NCBI RefSeq assembly: GCF_000147815.2
Contig: NC_015957.1
Span: 6,324,001-6,388,000, forward strand
Origin: Streptomyces violaceusniger Tu 4113
Lineage (GTDB): Bacteria; Actinomycetota; Actinomycetes; Streptomycetales; Streptomycetaceae
Length of the DNA stretch: 64,000 nt
Direction: 5' to 3'
Shown here: piece by piece, positions 16,391-26,631 of the stretch
Layout: each line of letters opens with the position of its first letter
Numbering within the stretch: the stretch's first letter is position 1
Made by a program: the position numbers and the translations under genes
The notes under the pieces: model-generated
Database searches by the model: none
What the model was told of the DNA's origin: nothing
Seen by the model: only the letters and a program-made list of their open reading frames with translations

Positions 16391-17695
16391 ATGCGTTCCC
16401 AGCACCCACGCGACACCGGCCCCCTGGCCGCGCTGAGCCCCGCCGAATCGGCCCGTCTCATGGCGGTGATCCGCGAGGCGGCGCTGAGCCGGGGACGGCT
16501 TCCGCTGCCCGCCCGCCCCGTGATCGGCGCCTCCTGGGACCGGATGCTGCGCCTGGGCCTCGACCCGGATCGCGGCCGCGCCCCGCGGCCGCTGGGCCTG
16601 GACGAGCTGGAGCTGCGGAGGCGGCAGACCCGGCTGGCCGAGGTGCTGCCCACCCTGCACAACGGGCTGCTGGAGGCGGCGGAGGCGGCCGGCCACATCA
16701 TGATCATCGCCGATGCGGAGGGCCGGATCCTGTGGCTCGACGGCCATCGGGGCGTCCGCCGGCAGGCCGACGGCATCGCGCTCGTGGAGGGTTCGCATTG
16801 GGCCGAGGACGTCGCCGGGACCAGCGGAATCGGCACCGCGCTGGCCGTGAAGTCCCCCGTAAGGGTGCATTCCGCGGAGCATTTCGTGAGCGCCTTCCAC
16901 ACGTGGAGCTGCGCGGCCGCCCCCGTCCACGACCCGCGGGACGGACGGCTGCTGGGCGTCATCGACGTCAGCGGCCCCGCCGGGACCGCCCATCCGACGG
17001 TGCTCTCCCTGGTCACCGCGACCGCCCGGTGGGCCGAGGGCGAACTGCGCCTCGCCCACAGCCGGGATCTGGAGGGCCTGCGCGCCGTCGCCGCCCCGCT
17101 CCTGGCGCGGATCCGCGGCAAGGCCGTCGTGGTCGATCACCACGGCTGGATCGCCGGCGTCACCGGGGTGACCCCGGGCGAGCGCCGGCTGTTGCTGCCG
17201 AAGGCGCCGTACGAGGGGCCGGTCTGGCTGCCGGCGCTCGGCGCGTGCGCGGTGGAACCGCTGCCCGGCGGCCATCTGCTGCGGGTGCTGGACGGCGAGC
17301 CCGCCGAGGGGGGCGGTACGGCCGGCTGGGGCGATCTGCTGCTGGACGTACGTCATCCGCACCGCTGGACCCTGACCTTCTCGGGCCCGTCGGGCGCCTG
17401 GACGCATGAACTCAGCGCCCGCCAGGCCGAGGTGCTGCTGCTGCTCGCCGCGCACCCCGAGGGGCGGACGGCCGCACAACTGGCCGAGGACCTGTTCGGG
17501 GACCCGACGCGGACGGTGACCGTACGGGCCGCGATGTCCCGGCTGCGCGGGCGCATCGGGGCGGTGCTGGCGCACCGCCCCTACCGCATCGCCGACAGCG
17601 TCCGCATCGACGTGGCAAGCCCGGACCACCCCGCCGAACTGCTCCCCTTCAGCTCGGCCCCGGCCATCGCGCGGCTACGCCGCCCCTCTTTATGA
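16391..17695 (+). CDS. GAF-domain transcriptional regulator, AcoR-like N-terminus
   Basis: A 434-residue protein. Residues 40-65 (VIGASWDRMLRLGLDPDRG) and the GAF domain at about 85-225 (EVLPTLHNGLLEAAEAAGHI, GTSGIGTALA, HTWSCAAAPVHDP, LLGVIDVSG) match the sensor half of AcoR-type regulators of acetoin or aldehyde metabolism. The sigma-54 AAA+ domain is absent. Instead the C-terminus (HELSARQAEVLLLLAAHPEGRT to VRAAMSRLRGRIG) looks like a winged-helix DNA-binding domain. Such actinobacterial proteins usually control aldehyde or alcohol dehydrogenases, but none is adjacent. The last codons lie inside an inverted-repeat element shared with the convergent aspA. Confidence 0.75.
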   Translation: MRSQHPRDTGPLAALSPAESARLMAVIREAALSRGRLPLPARPVIGASWDRMLRLGLDPDRGRAPRPLGLDELELRRRQTRLAEVLPTLHNGLLEAAEAAGHIMIIADAEGRILWLDGHRGVRRQADGIALVEGSHWAEDVAGTSGIGTALAVKSPVRVHSAEHFVSAFHTWSCAAAPVHDPRDGRLLGVIDVSGPAGTAHPTVLSLVTATARWAEGELRLAHSRDLEGLRAVAAPLLARIRGKAVVVDHHGWIAGVTGVTPGERRLLLPKAPYEGPVWLPALGACAVEPLPGGHLLRVLDGEPAEGGGTAGWGDLLLDVRHPHRWTLTFSGPSGAWTHELSARQAEVLLLLAAHPEGRTAAQLAEDLFGDPTRTVTVRAAMSRLRGRIGAVLAHRPYRIADSVRIDVASPDHPAELLPFSSAPAIARLRRPSL

Positions 17696-17930
17696 GGCTC
17701 GGTTCGCCTCCGGAGCGCCTCGTCTCCGCCAGCTACCGCTGGGAGGTGCCCCCTGTCGACGGTCGACCGTGCTCGGTCGCCCACGCGGCGTAGCCGCAAA
17801 TCGATCGCAGCCCTCGCTCCCTGCGCGCGCTCTCCCTTTCGACAGCGACGCGCCCCTTCGGCTCGCCCCCAGCTACCGCTGGGAGGTGCCCCCGGCCGGT
17901 CAGCCCAAGCGCCCGGAGGCGCACCGAGCC

Positions 17931-17944
<14 letters not shown>
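17682..17944. repeat. MITE-like element with 36-bp imperfect terminal inverted repeats
   Basis: 17682-17717 and the reverse complement of 17909-17944 match over about 36 bp (shared core GAGGCTCGGT and CGCCTCCGG). Inside, an exact 25-bp direct repeat (containing AGCTACCGCTGGGAGGTG) lies at 17729-17753 and 17869-17893. The outer arms contain the stop codons and last codons of both convergent genes (R-P-S-L-stop and S-P-S-I-stop). It may be an inserted non-coding mobile element now serving as a bidirectional terminator. Confidence 0.65.
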
Positions 17945-19337
<1,393 letters not shown>

Positions 19338-19378
19338 GGCGTGCGGTCTTCCTTGGTTCCTCGGGGAGGGTGGGAGGG

Positions 19379-20443
19379 TCAGGCGGCGGGCGGGGCGAGG
19401 GCGTCGGTGGGGTGCACACCGCCGACGGTGACTCCGCCGCCGTACACCGGCGTGGTGGCGAATTCGGTGAGGACACCGGGGTCGATCCCGCAGTGGGCGA
19501 GGGCCGCGGCGGTCACCGGCATCCGGGCGCGGTCCGCACCGTCGGCGATCTTCACGGCGACGGCGCGGCCGTCGGGCAGCGCCGCGATCTGTACGCCCTC
19601 GAAGCCGTCCTTGGCGATCAGGCCCGGTACGGCGCGCATCAGCCGGGCCACGTCGCGGTCGGGGCCGGACGCCATGTCCGGGTGGGCGCGCAGGGCGGCC
19701 GCGACCCGGCCCTCGGGGGTGTCCATGGCGCCCGAGGCGATCCGGGCGGCGGCCGTGGCGAGCCCGCGCAGGGAGACGGAGAACAGCGGCGCGCCGCAGC
19801 CGTCGACCGAGACCTGGGCGACGCGCTGTCCGGTGAGGTCCTCCACGGTCTCGGCGATCATCCGCTGCAGCGGATGGGCCGGGTCCAGGTAGTTCTCAAG
19901 CGGCCAGCCGCGCAGCCGGGCCGTGAGCAGCATCGCGGCGTGCTTGCCGGAGCAGTTCTGGGCGAGCCGGGTGGGCTCGCCGCCATCCCGCAGCCAGGCG
20001 TCGCGCTCGGCGGCGCCGTACGGCAGGTCGGGGACGTTGCGCAGATCGGCCTCGGTGAGCCCGGCCTGGTCGAGGATGCGGCGCGCTCCGTCCAGATGGC
20101 GCCGCAGGCCGGAGTGGCTGGCGGCGGTGAGCGACAGCAGTTCCCCGTCCAGCGGCAGCCCGGCCCGCAGCAGGGCGACGGCCTGGACGGGCTTGAGCGC
20201 GGAGCGCGGGTAGAAGGCCACGTCGATGTCGCCGGCCTGGAACTCGCCCCGGCCGTCGGCGGCCAGGACGACGACCGAGCCGTGGTGGACGCCCTCGATG
20301 ACCCCGCCGCGTACGACATGGGCGAGCGGCACATGGCGGGGTTCGCGGCGGGCGGGGGGCTCGGCCGGGGTGCGGCGGGTCGCGTCGAGGGTCCGTCCGA
20401 GGGGGGTGTTCATGGTGGTGCTCTCGTGGTCGGGGGTGTTCAC
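19379..20443 (-). CDS. L-asparaginase, Rhizobium etli (ReAV) thermolabile type
   Basis: The 354-residue product hydrolyses L-asparagine to aspartate and ammonia. It belongs to the class 3 asparaginases, unrelated to E. coli AnsA/AnsB, recognised by PRSALKPVQAVALLRAG, SLTAASHSG and the NCSGKHAAML motif that holds the catalytic Cys/Lys region. The start is GTG 20443, nine bases after a strong GGAGGAA. ATG 20413 (MNTPLGRTLD) is an internal alternative and repeats the same MNTP beginning. Only 41 bases separate it from aspA, so the two enzymes are very likely co-transcribed and act in sequence. Confidence 0.88.
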   Translation of the reverse strand: MNTPDHESTTMNTPLGRTLDATRRTPAEPPARREPRHVPLAHVVRGGVIEGVHHGSVVVLAADGRGEFQAGDIDVAFYPRSALKPVQAVALLRAGLPLDGELLSLTAASHSGLRRHLDGARRILDQAGLTEADLRNVPDLPYGAAERDAWLRDGGEPTRLAQNCSGKHAAMLLTARLRGWPLENYLDPAHPLQRMIAETVEDLTGQRVAQVSVDGCGAPLFSVSLRGLATAAARIASGAMDTPEGRVAAALRAHPDMASGPDRDVARLMRAVPGLIAKDGFEGVQIAALPDGRAVAVKIADGADRARMPVTAAALAHCGIDPGVLTEFATTPVYGGGVTVGGVHPTDALAPPAA

Positions 20444-20526
20444 GGGGTGGGATTCCTCCAGGAGGTGGTGGAGGGGCAGGGCGGCCGAGGGGTGGCCTCG
20501 GCCGCGCGGAGAAACGATTCCTCAGT

Positions 20527-20596
20527 GTGAGTTCACCGGTGTGAGTTCACCGGTGTGAGTTCACCGGCGGGGGCTCACCGGTGTGGGCTCACCGGG
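20527..20596. repeat. 14-bp tandem repeat, five copies
   Basis: Five head-to-tail units based on GTGAGTTCACCGGT (three near-identical, two diverged to GGGCTCACC) run from the permease-asparaginase gap into the last codons of the permease gene. Each unit contains a GTGA-GT-TCAC dyad, so the array could form multiple small hairpins in the operon mRNA between the transporter and the enzyme genes. Confidence 0.85.
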
Positions 20597-22028
20597 GGTC
20601 CTTCATCCGGCCGCGGGACGCGAACCAGCCGATGACCAGCGCCGCCAGGATCGCCGGAAGCGCCATCACAGTGAGTCGGCTGGGTCCGCCGTCCGCCCAC
20701 ATCAGGACGAGGACGGAGGCCAGGAAGCCCAGGGTGACGATCTCGGTGTACGGGGAGCCGGGGAGCCGGTAGCCGGGGCGGGTGAGCTGGCCGGCCTGGG
20801 CGCGCCGCCAGAACAGCAGATGACAGAGCATGATCACGGCCCAGGTCGAGAGGATGCCGATCGCGGCGAAGTTGAGCACGATCTCGAACGCCTTGTCCGG
20901 CATCACATAGTTCAGGCCCACGCCCAGCACACAGAAGAAGGCGGTGAGGAGGATGCCTCCGTAGGGCACCTGGGTACGGCTCATGACGCCGGTGAACTTG
21001 GGCGCGGAGCCGGACATCGCCATCGAGCGCAGGATCCGGCCGGTGGAGTAGAGACCGGAGTTGAGGCTGGACATCGCGGCGGTGAGCACGACGAGGTTCA
21101 TCACGCCGCCGGCCGCCGGGACACCGATCTTGGACAGCACGGTGACGAAGGGGCTCTGGTCGCCCGAGTAGGAGTCGGAGGGCAGCAGCATCGAGAGCAG
21201 CACCACGGAGCCGACGTAGAACAGGCCCACGCGCCACATGATGGAGTTGATCGCCTTGGGCATGATCTTCTCGGGGTTCTCGGTCTCACCGGCGGCCACG
21301 CCGACCAGTTCCACGGAGGCGTAGGCGAAGACGACGCCCTGGATGACCAGCAGCATCGGCAGCGCACCGTGCGGGAAGACGCCGCCGTGGTCGGTGATCA
21401 GGCTGGGGCCGGTGCTGTTGCCGGCCACCTGCTCACGGGTGACCAGCAGGAAGATGCCGATCGCCATGAAGACGACAAGCGCGCCGACCTTGATGATCGC
21501 GAACCAGAACTCCATCTCGCCGAAGATCTTCACCGAGATCAGGTTGACCGTGAGCACCACGGCGAGCGCGATCAGGGCGATCACCCACTGCGGGATCTCG
21601 GTGAACATCCCCCAGTAGTGGGTGTAGGTCGCCACGGCCGTGATGTCGGCGACGCCGGTGGTGGCCCAGTTCAGGAAGTACATCCAGCCCGCGACGAAGG
21701 CGCCCTTCTCGCCGAGGAACTCACGGGCGTAGGAGACGAACGCCCCGGAGGACGGCCGGTGCAGCACCAGCTCGCCCAGGGCGCGCACCACCAGGAAGGC
21801 GAAGATGCCGCAGACCGCGTACGCCACGGCCAGTGACGGCCCGGCGTCCTTGAGCCGCCCGCCGGCGCCGAGGAAGAGGCCGGTGCCGATCGCGCCGCCG
21901 ATGGCGATCATGTTGACATGCCGGGCCTTGAGGGACTTGCTGTAACCGGCGTCGCCCGCGTCCACATGCACGGGGTGCCCGGCCTGCTGCTGTTCGCGGT
22001 CTTCTTGCCGGAGGGACTGCTCGCTCAC
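20589..22028 (-). CDS. ansP: Amino-acid permease, probable L-asparagine permease (AnsP-like)
   Basis: A 479-residue, 12-segment APC-family transporter. The cytoplasmic N-terminus is followed by [20 protein letters not shown], the conserved TM1 motif of the AAT family, and later [20 protein letters not shown] and [18 protein letters not shown], as in AnsP/GabP/CycA. The asparagine assignment rests on strong AnsP likeness and on the downstream asparaginase and aspartase. The GTG start overlaps the stop of the GntR gene by a GTGA junction, showing translational coupling to its regulator. Confidence 0.88.
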   Translation of the reverse strand: MSEQSLRQEDREQQQAGHPVHVDAGDAGYSKSLKARHVNMIAIGGAIGTGLFLGAGGRLKDAGPSLAVAYAVCGIFAFLVVRALGELVLHRPSSGAFVSYAREFLGEKGAFVAGWMYFLNWATTGVADITAVATYTHYWGMFTEIPQWVIALIALAVVLTVNLISVKIFGEMEFWFAIIKVGALVVFMAIGIFLLVTREQVAGNSTGPSLITDHGGVFPHGALPMLLVIQGVVFAYASVELVGVAAGETENPEKIMPKAINSIMWRVGLFYVGSVVLLSMLLPSDSYSGDQSPFVTVLSKIGVPAAGGVMNLVVLTAAMSSLNSGLYSTGRILRSMAMSGSAPKFTGVMSRTQVPYGGILLTAFFCVLGVGLNYVMPDKAFEIVLNFAAIGILSTWAVIMLCHLLFWRRAQAGQLTRPGYRLPGSPYTEIVTLGFLASVLVLMWADGGPSRLTVMALPAILAALVIGWFASRGRMKDPR

Positions 22029-22780
22029 GCCTGCTGTCCGCCTTCCGTCGGTACTGTCGTCCGGTCGTCCGCCGTGGCGGGCCGCACGATGGAGGTCAGG
22101 GTGGTCTCCACGCGTTCGAGGTGGTGGGTCATCGCTTCCACCGCGTCGTGCTCGGACCCGTCGGCGAGCGCCTCGACGATCGCCCGGTGTTCTCGGTTGG
22201 ACTGCTCTCGGCGGCCGCCGAGCTCGTTGAGAAATGCCGACTGCCGGGCCAGGGCATCGCGGATCTCCTCGATGACCCGACGGAAGACCGGATTCCGGGC
22301 CGCCTGGGCGACGGCGAGATGGAACAGCGTGTCCATCGCCACCCATGCGGTGGTGTCGGTCTCCCGCTCCATCCGATCCAGCAGATGGGACAGGTGGTCG
22401 AGGTCCTCGGCGGAGCGGCGCAATGCCGCGTAGCCCGCCACCGGGATCTCGACGTGCCGGCGCACCTCCAGGAGGTCACTTGCGGCGTAGTCGCCGAAGG
22501 TGGGATCCTCCACCGGCCCGCTGGAGATGACGAAGGTTCCCTTGCCGGTGCGTGAGGCGGTCAGCCCCATGGTCTGCAGGGCCCGCAGGGCCTCGCGGAG
22601 CACCGGTCGGCTGACCTCCAGACGACGGCACAGCTCCGCCTCGGAGGGGAGTTTGTCCCCCACCGCGTAGTCGCCGCGCTCGATCGCCTCGCGGAGATGG
22701 GTGAGAACCGCTTCCATCGCGCTGATGCGGCGAGGGAAGTCGAATCCTGAACCACCTGTCTGGCTGTCTGACAAGTTCAC
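22025..22780 (-). CDS. GntR/FadR-family transcriptional regulator (FCD domain)
   Basis: A 251-residue repressor-like protein with an N-terminal winged helix ([43 protein letters not shown]) and a C-terminal FCD effector domain ([42 protein letters not shown]). It heads the asparagine/aspartate operon, so aspartate, asparagine or fumarate is the likely effector. GTG 22780 is the chosen start because it sits six bases after a good -10 element, implying a leaderless transcript. A TGTC-rich inverted stretch (TTGTCAGACAGCCAGACAG) overlaps codons 3-9 and could be an autoregulatory operator. Confidence 0.85.
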   Translation of the reverse strand: MNLSDSQTGGSGFDFPRRISAMEAVLTHLREAIERGDYAVGDKLPSEAELCRRLEVSRPVLREALRALQTMGLTASRTGKGTFVISSGPVEDPTFGDYAASDLLEVRRHVEIPVAGYAALRRSAEDLDHLSHLLDRMERETDTTAWVAMDTLFHLAVAQAARNPVFRRVIEEIRDALARQSAFLNELGGRREQSNREHRAIVEALADGSEHDAVEAMTHHLERVETTLTSIVRPATADDRTTVPTEGGQQA

Positions 22781-22786
22781 GCGGTG

Positions 22787-22816
22787 ATCCTCAGGCGTAC
22801 ACCGGAGGGTTGTCAA
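22787..22816 (-). promoter_or_regulatory. Leaderless promoter of the asparagine/aspartate operon
   Basis: On the minus strand TTGACA (22816-22811) and GAGGAT (22792-22787) are separated by 18 bp. The -10 ends six bases before GTG 22780, so transcription would begin at or next to the start codon with no ribosome-binding site. Confidence 0.6.
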
Positions 22817-22963
22817 GGGTCGACTTTCCCCTCCTCGCCGACCGTTCTGTGTTGATATGGGGCATTCATCCCGAACGTCGAAGACCGTTGAGCCCGCGGC
22901 CGACGGCCAAGGCGCGGCGTCCGGGACCGTTCCACCGAGCCGGATTCAGGAGCCGAGAGCACC

Positions 22964-23977
22964 ATGCGCCACCGCCTCACCACCGCCACCGCGACCCTTC
23001 TCCTGCTGTGCGGCCCGGCCGCCGCGGGCTGCGGGGGCGAGGCGGACCCGGACCGGGTCGGCGTGGTGCTGCCGCTGCTGACCTCGCCCTTCTGGGAGGC
23101 GTACAACGACGACATCCCGAAGCAGGCCGCCAAGGCGGGCGTGCGGATCCTGCCGACGGTCAACTCCAATAACCAACCGGGCAAACAGATCACCGATATC
23201 GACAATCTGCTGGCCCAGGAGGTCAAGGGCCTGGTCGTCTCCCCGGTCGACTCCGCCGCCGTCGGCCCCGGGCTGAACGCCGCCCGGCGCGCCCATGTGC
23301 CGGTCGTCGCCGTCGATGTGGCCCCCGACCGGGGCAAGGTCGCCATCGTGGTACGGGCCGACAACCGGGCGTTCGGCGTCAAGGCCTGCCGGAGCCTCGG
23401 CCGGGCCGTGCGGCGGGGCACGGTGGTGCAGATCCAGGGCGATCTGGCCTCGGTCAACGGCCGGGACCGCACGGCCGCCTTCGACCGCTGCATGGCGCGG
23501 CACTACCCGGACATCAAGGTCCTGGACATCCCCGCGGCCTGGCAGGCGGAACGGGCGGCGGCCGGTCTGGAGGCCCTCTACAGCGCCCACCCCGGCATCA
23601 AGGGCATCTACCTCCAGGCCGGCGGTGTCTATCTGGCGCCCACCCTGCACACCCTCCAGAGCCACCACGCCCTGGCCCCGGTGGGCCGCCGGGGCCACAT
23701 CACCATCGTCTCCAACGACGGTATCCCGCAGGAGCTGGCCGCGATCCGCAAGGGTCTCATTGACGCCACCGTCTCCCAGCCGGCGAACCTCTACGCCGTC
23801 TACGCCATGCGCTACATCAAGCAGGCCATGGCCGAGAAGCCCTTCAAGCCGGGGCCGACCCGCCACGACAGCACCATCGTCCGGCTGCCCGGCGGCAATC
23901 TGGAGGATCAGCTCCCCGCCCCGCTGGTGACCCGGGCCAATGTCGACAACCGCTCCCTGTGGGGCAACCAGGTATGA
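22964..23977 (+). CDS. Sugar-type ABC transporter substrate-binding lipoprotein, orphan
   Basis: The 337-residue protein has a lipoprotein signal peptide (LLLLCGPAAAGCGGEADP, lipidated Cys near residue 23). The periplasmic-binding-protein 1 fold of ribose/xylose-type binders follows (VGVVLPLLTSPFWEAYNDDI, VKGLVVSPVDSAAVGPGLNAA, VVQIQGDLASVNGRDRTAAF, ISNDG-like VSNDGIPQE). No permease or full ATPase gene follows; only a 30-codon frame overlaps its stop. It is divergent from the GntR operon. It could feed a transporter elsewhere or act as a sensor partner for the PAS-GAF-PP2C protein downstream, which is speculation. Confidence 0.82.
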   Translation: MRHRLTTATATLLLLCGPAAAGCGGEADPDRVGVVLPLLTSPFWEAYNDDIPKQAAKAGVRILPTVNSNNQPGKQITDIDNLLAQEVKGLVVSPVDSAAVGPGLNAARRAHVPVVAVDVAPDRGKVAIVVRADNRAFGVKACRSLGRAVRRGTVVQIQGDLASVNGRDRTAAFDRCMARHYPDIKVLDIPAAWQAERAAAGLEALYSAHPGIKGIYLQAGGVYLAPTLHTLQSHHALAPVGRRGHITIVSNDGIPQELAAIRKGLIDATVSQPANLYAVYAMRYIKQAMAEKPFKPGPTRHDSTIVRLPGGNLEDQLPAPLVTRANVDNRSLWGNQV

Positions 23978-24066
23978 CCGAGGAGCCGCCCCCGCCGGCC
24001 GAGGCGCGCGGGATCAGCGCACTCGTCGTCGCACGGCTCACCACCAGGGAGGCGCGAAAGTCATAG
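23974..24066 (+). CDS. Short ORF coupled to the binding-protein gene
   Basis: ATG 23974 overlaps the TGA of the binding-protein gene (ATGA) and opens 30 codons starting MTEEPPPPAEARGISALVV. The first part loosely resembles the beginning of sugar ABC ATPases (ARGIS precedes the Walker region in that family), so this may be the stub left when the ATPase and permease genes were deleted. It is too short to prove. Confidence 0.35.
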   Translation: MTEEPPPPAEARGISALVVARLTTREARKS

Positions 24067-24103
24067 TATTAAGGGAAATGTATCCGCAGATGGGACGGGT
24101 GCG

Positions 24104-26545
24104 ATGGCCATCCCCGAGGGAATCGTGCCGACCGAGACGCATGTCCCGTTCGACATGGCGGATGCGGCCTCGGCGCTGATCGACGCCACGGGGATCATCA
24201 TCGGCTGGACCCCGGCGGCGGAGAGACTTCTCGGCTATCCGGCGGCCGACGCGATGAAGCAGCCGGCCAGGATGCTCCTGGCGACACCCGAGGACGCGGC
24301 GCAGGCCGAGGCGATCGGCTCATGGTGCCAGGCGCACGACGGCTGGGGCGGCCTGGGGCGGCTCCGGCACCGGGACGGCCACCGGATCGAGGTGGGGCTG
24401 CGGATCTCCGCGATGCGCAATCCGGGCGGCGATGTCTCCTGGCTGGTCTCCGGGATCGATGTGGGCTCCATCCCGACCTGGGCGCTGAGCGGCTCGCTGC
24501 TCCAGGCGTTCCTCACCCGGTCGCCGGTCGGGATGGCCGTGCTCAGCCCGGATCTGCGGTATGTGTGGATCAACGACACGCTGGAGCGCTACGGCGGGTT
24601 GCCCCGCGAGGAGCGGATAGGGCGCCGGATGGCGGACTGCCTGCCGGGGCTGAACACCGAGGCGCTCGAAGCGCAGCTTCGGCAGGTGCTGGAGACCGGC
24701 AGGCCGGTGATCGACTACGAGTACCGGGGCTGGACTGTGGCCCAGCCCCACCGCGAGCACGCGTACTCGACCTCCTTCTTCCGCCTGGACAACGCCGAGG
24801 GCCGTCCGGTGGCCGTGTGCCACATGGTCATCGACGTCACCGACCGCTGGCGGGCCCGGGAGCGGCTGGCCCTGCTCAACGAGGCCGGCGCACATATCGG
24901 CAGCACCCTGGACGTGATGCGCACCGCCGAGGAGCTGGCCGACTTCGCGGTGCCGCGGCTCGCCGACTTCGTCACCGTCGATCTGCTGGACTCCGTACTG
25001 CGCGGCGAGGAGCCCCTGGAGGCCCCCGGCGACACCCTGCCCGCCTTCCGCCGCGCCGGTCAGGCATCGATCCGGGAGGGCTGCCCGGAGTCCATCGCGC
25101 GGCCCGGGGACGCGGTCGCCGTCTCCCCCACGTCCCCCTTCGCCTGCTGTTTCTTCTCCGGGGAGGCCCTGCTCGACCCCGTGATGGACAGCTCCATCAG
25201 CGCCTGGTCCGGGGACGATCCGGCGCGGACGGCGAAGGTGCGCGAGTTCGGGATGCGGTCGCTGATGGTGGCGCCGATCGGGGCGCGCGGCGCCATCCTG
25301 GGCGTGGCCTCGTTCGTGCGCTCCCGCCATCCTGACCCGTTCGAGGAGGACGATCTGCTGCTCGCCGAGGAGCTGGTCGCGCGGGCCGCGCTGAACCTCG
25401 ACAACGCCCGCCGCTACAGCCGTGAGCACGCCGCCGCGCTGGCCCTGCAGCGCAGTCTGCTGCCGCACGCCCTGAGCGGCGGCCAGGCCGTCGAGGTGGC
25501 CTCGCGCTATCTCCCCACGGACGCGCGCAACGGAGTCGGCGGCGACTGGTTCGATGTGATCCCGCTGTCCGGTGCCCGGGTGGCGCTGGTGGTCGGCGAT
25601 GTGGTCGGGCACGGCATCAACGCCGCGGCCACCATGGGGCGATTGCGCACCGCCGTGCACACGCTCGCCGATATGGACCTGCCGCCCGAGGAGTTGCTGG
25701 CCCACCTCGACGACCTGGTCATCCGGCTCACCGAGGAGGAGAGCGGGCAGGAGGGCGTGGCGGCCGCGGTGCTGGGTGCCACGTGTCTGTACGCGATCTA
25801 CGACCCGGTCACCCAGCGGTGCACGATGGCGCGGGCGGGACACCCGACCCCCGCGATCGTGGACCCCTCGGGCGAGGTCTCCTTCCCCGCGCTGCCCGCC
25901 GGTCCCCCGCTGGGCCTCGGGTCGCTGCCGTTCGAGTCGGCGGAGCTGGCGCTGCCCGCCGGAAGTCTGATCGCCCTCTACACCGACGGGCTCATCGTGA
26001 CCTGCAACCAGGACATCGACGTCGGTCTCGGCCGGCTGAGCAACGCCCTCGGCCAGGCCGCGCTGCCGCTGGAGGAGCTCTGCTCCACGGTGATCGACGC
26101 CCTGCTGACCTCGCCGCAGACCGACGATGTGGCCCTGCTGCTGGCCCGTACGCGCGCTCTGGGCACCGGACATGTCGTCTCCTGGGACCTGCCCTGCGAT
26201 CCGGCCGTCGTCGCCAGCGCCCGCTCCCTGGCCATGCGCCAGCTCGCCGAATGGGGTCTGGAGGAGGTGATGACGACCACGGAACTGATCGTCAGCGAAC
26301 TGGTCACCAACGCCATCCGCCATGGCATCGGCCCCATCCGGCTACGGCTGATCCGGCACGACGTGCTGATCTGCGAGGTCGCCGACACCAGCAGCACCTC
26401 ACCGCGGCTGCGCCACGCCCGCACCACCGACGAGGGCGGCCGCGGGCTGTTCCTCGTCGCCCAGCTGACCCGCCGCTGGGGGACCCGCTACACCGAGGGC
26501 GGCAAGCTCATCTGGGCCGAACAAGACCTCCCGGAACCGGCATGA
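24104..26545 (+). CDS. PAS-PAS-GAF-PP2C phosphatase-HATPase signalling protein (paralogue)
   Basis: An 813-residue protein collinear with the one at 13782: PAS (about 20-115), PAS (about 130-245), GAF (about 260-430), PP2C phosphatase (about 465-660; GVGGDWFDVIPLSG, VVGDVVGHGINAAATMG, TDDVALLLAR) and RsbW-like HATPase (about 700-810; IVSELVTNAIRHG, TDEGGRGLFLVAQL). The catalytic acidic residues of both enzyme domains are retained. The two copies share the same domain boundaries and many identical blocks, so they arose by duplication and probably sense different signals through their PAS domains. Confidence 0.9.
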   Translation: MAIPEGIVPTETHVPFDMADAASALIDATGIIIGWTPAAERLLGYPAADAMKQPARMLLATPEDAAQAEAIGSWCQAHDGWGGLGRLRHRDGHRIEVGLRISAMRNPGGDVSWLVSGIDVGSIPTWALSGSLLQAFLTRSPVGMAVLSPDLRYVWINDTLERYGGLPREERIGRRMADCLPGLNTEALEAQLRQVLETGRPVIDYEYRGWTVAQPHREHAYSTSFFRLDNAEGRPVAVCHMVIDVTDRWRARERLALLNEAGAHIGSTLDVMRTAEELADFAVPRLADFVTVDLLDSVLRGEEPLEAPGDTLPAFRRAGQASIREGCPESIARPGDAVAVSPTSPFACCFFSGEALLDPVMDSSISAWSGDDPARTAKVREFGMRSLMVAPIGARGAILGVASFVRSRHPDPFEEDDLLLAEELVARAALNLDNARRYSREHAAALALQRSLLPHALSGGQAVEVASRYLPTDARNGVGGDWFDVIPLSGARVALVVGDVVGHGINAAATMGRLRTAVHTLADMDLPPEELLAHLDDLVIRLTEEESGQEGVAAAVLGATCLYAIYDPVTQRCTMARAGHPTPAIVDPSGEVSFPALPAGPPLGLGSLPFESAELALPAGSLIALYTDGLIVTCNQDIDVGLGRLSNALGQAALPLEELCSTVIDALLTSPQTDDVALLLARTRALGTGHVVSWDLPCDPAVVASARSLAMRQLAEWGLEEVMTTTELIVSELVTNAIRHGIGPIRLRLIRHDVLICEVADTSSTSPRLRHARTTDEGGRGLFLVAQLTRRWGTRYTEGGKLIWAEQDLPEPA

Positions 26546-26631
26546 AGCACGCTCCGGCGCACCCCCGCCCTGTTCATGATCGGCTGACTCCCGCACACTG
26601 GCCCTGTGCCAACAGGAGGGGGGCGCCCGAG

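Noticed and set aside
20527..20596. CRISPR-like repeat
   Set aside because: Units of 14 bp are contiguous without spacers, so it is a simple tandem repeat.
24320..26323. Very long minus-strand open frame (667 codons) antisense to the second phosphatase gene
   Set aside because: It is Gly/Arg/Gln-rich with no domain likeness and arises from the third-position GC bias of the real plus-strand gene.
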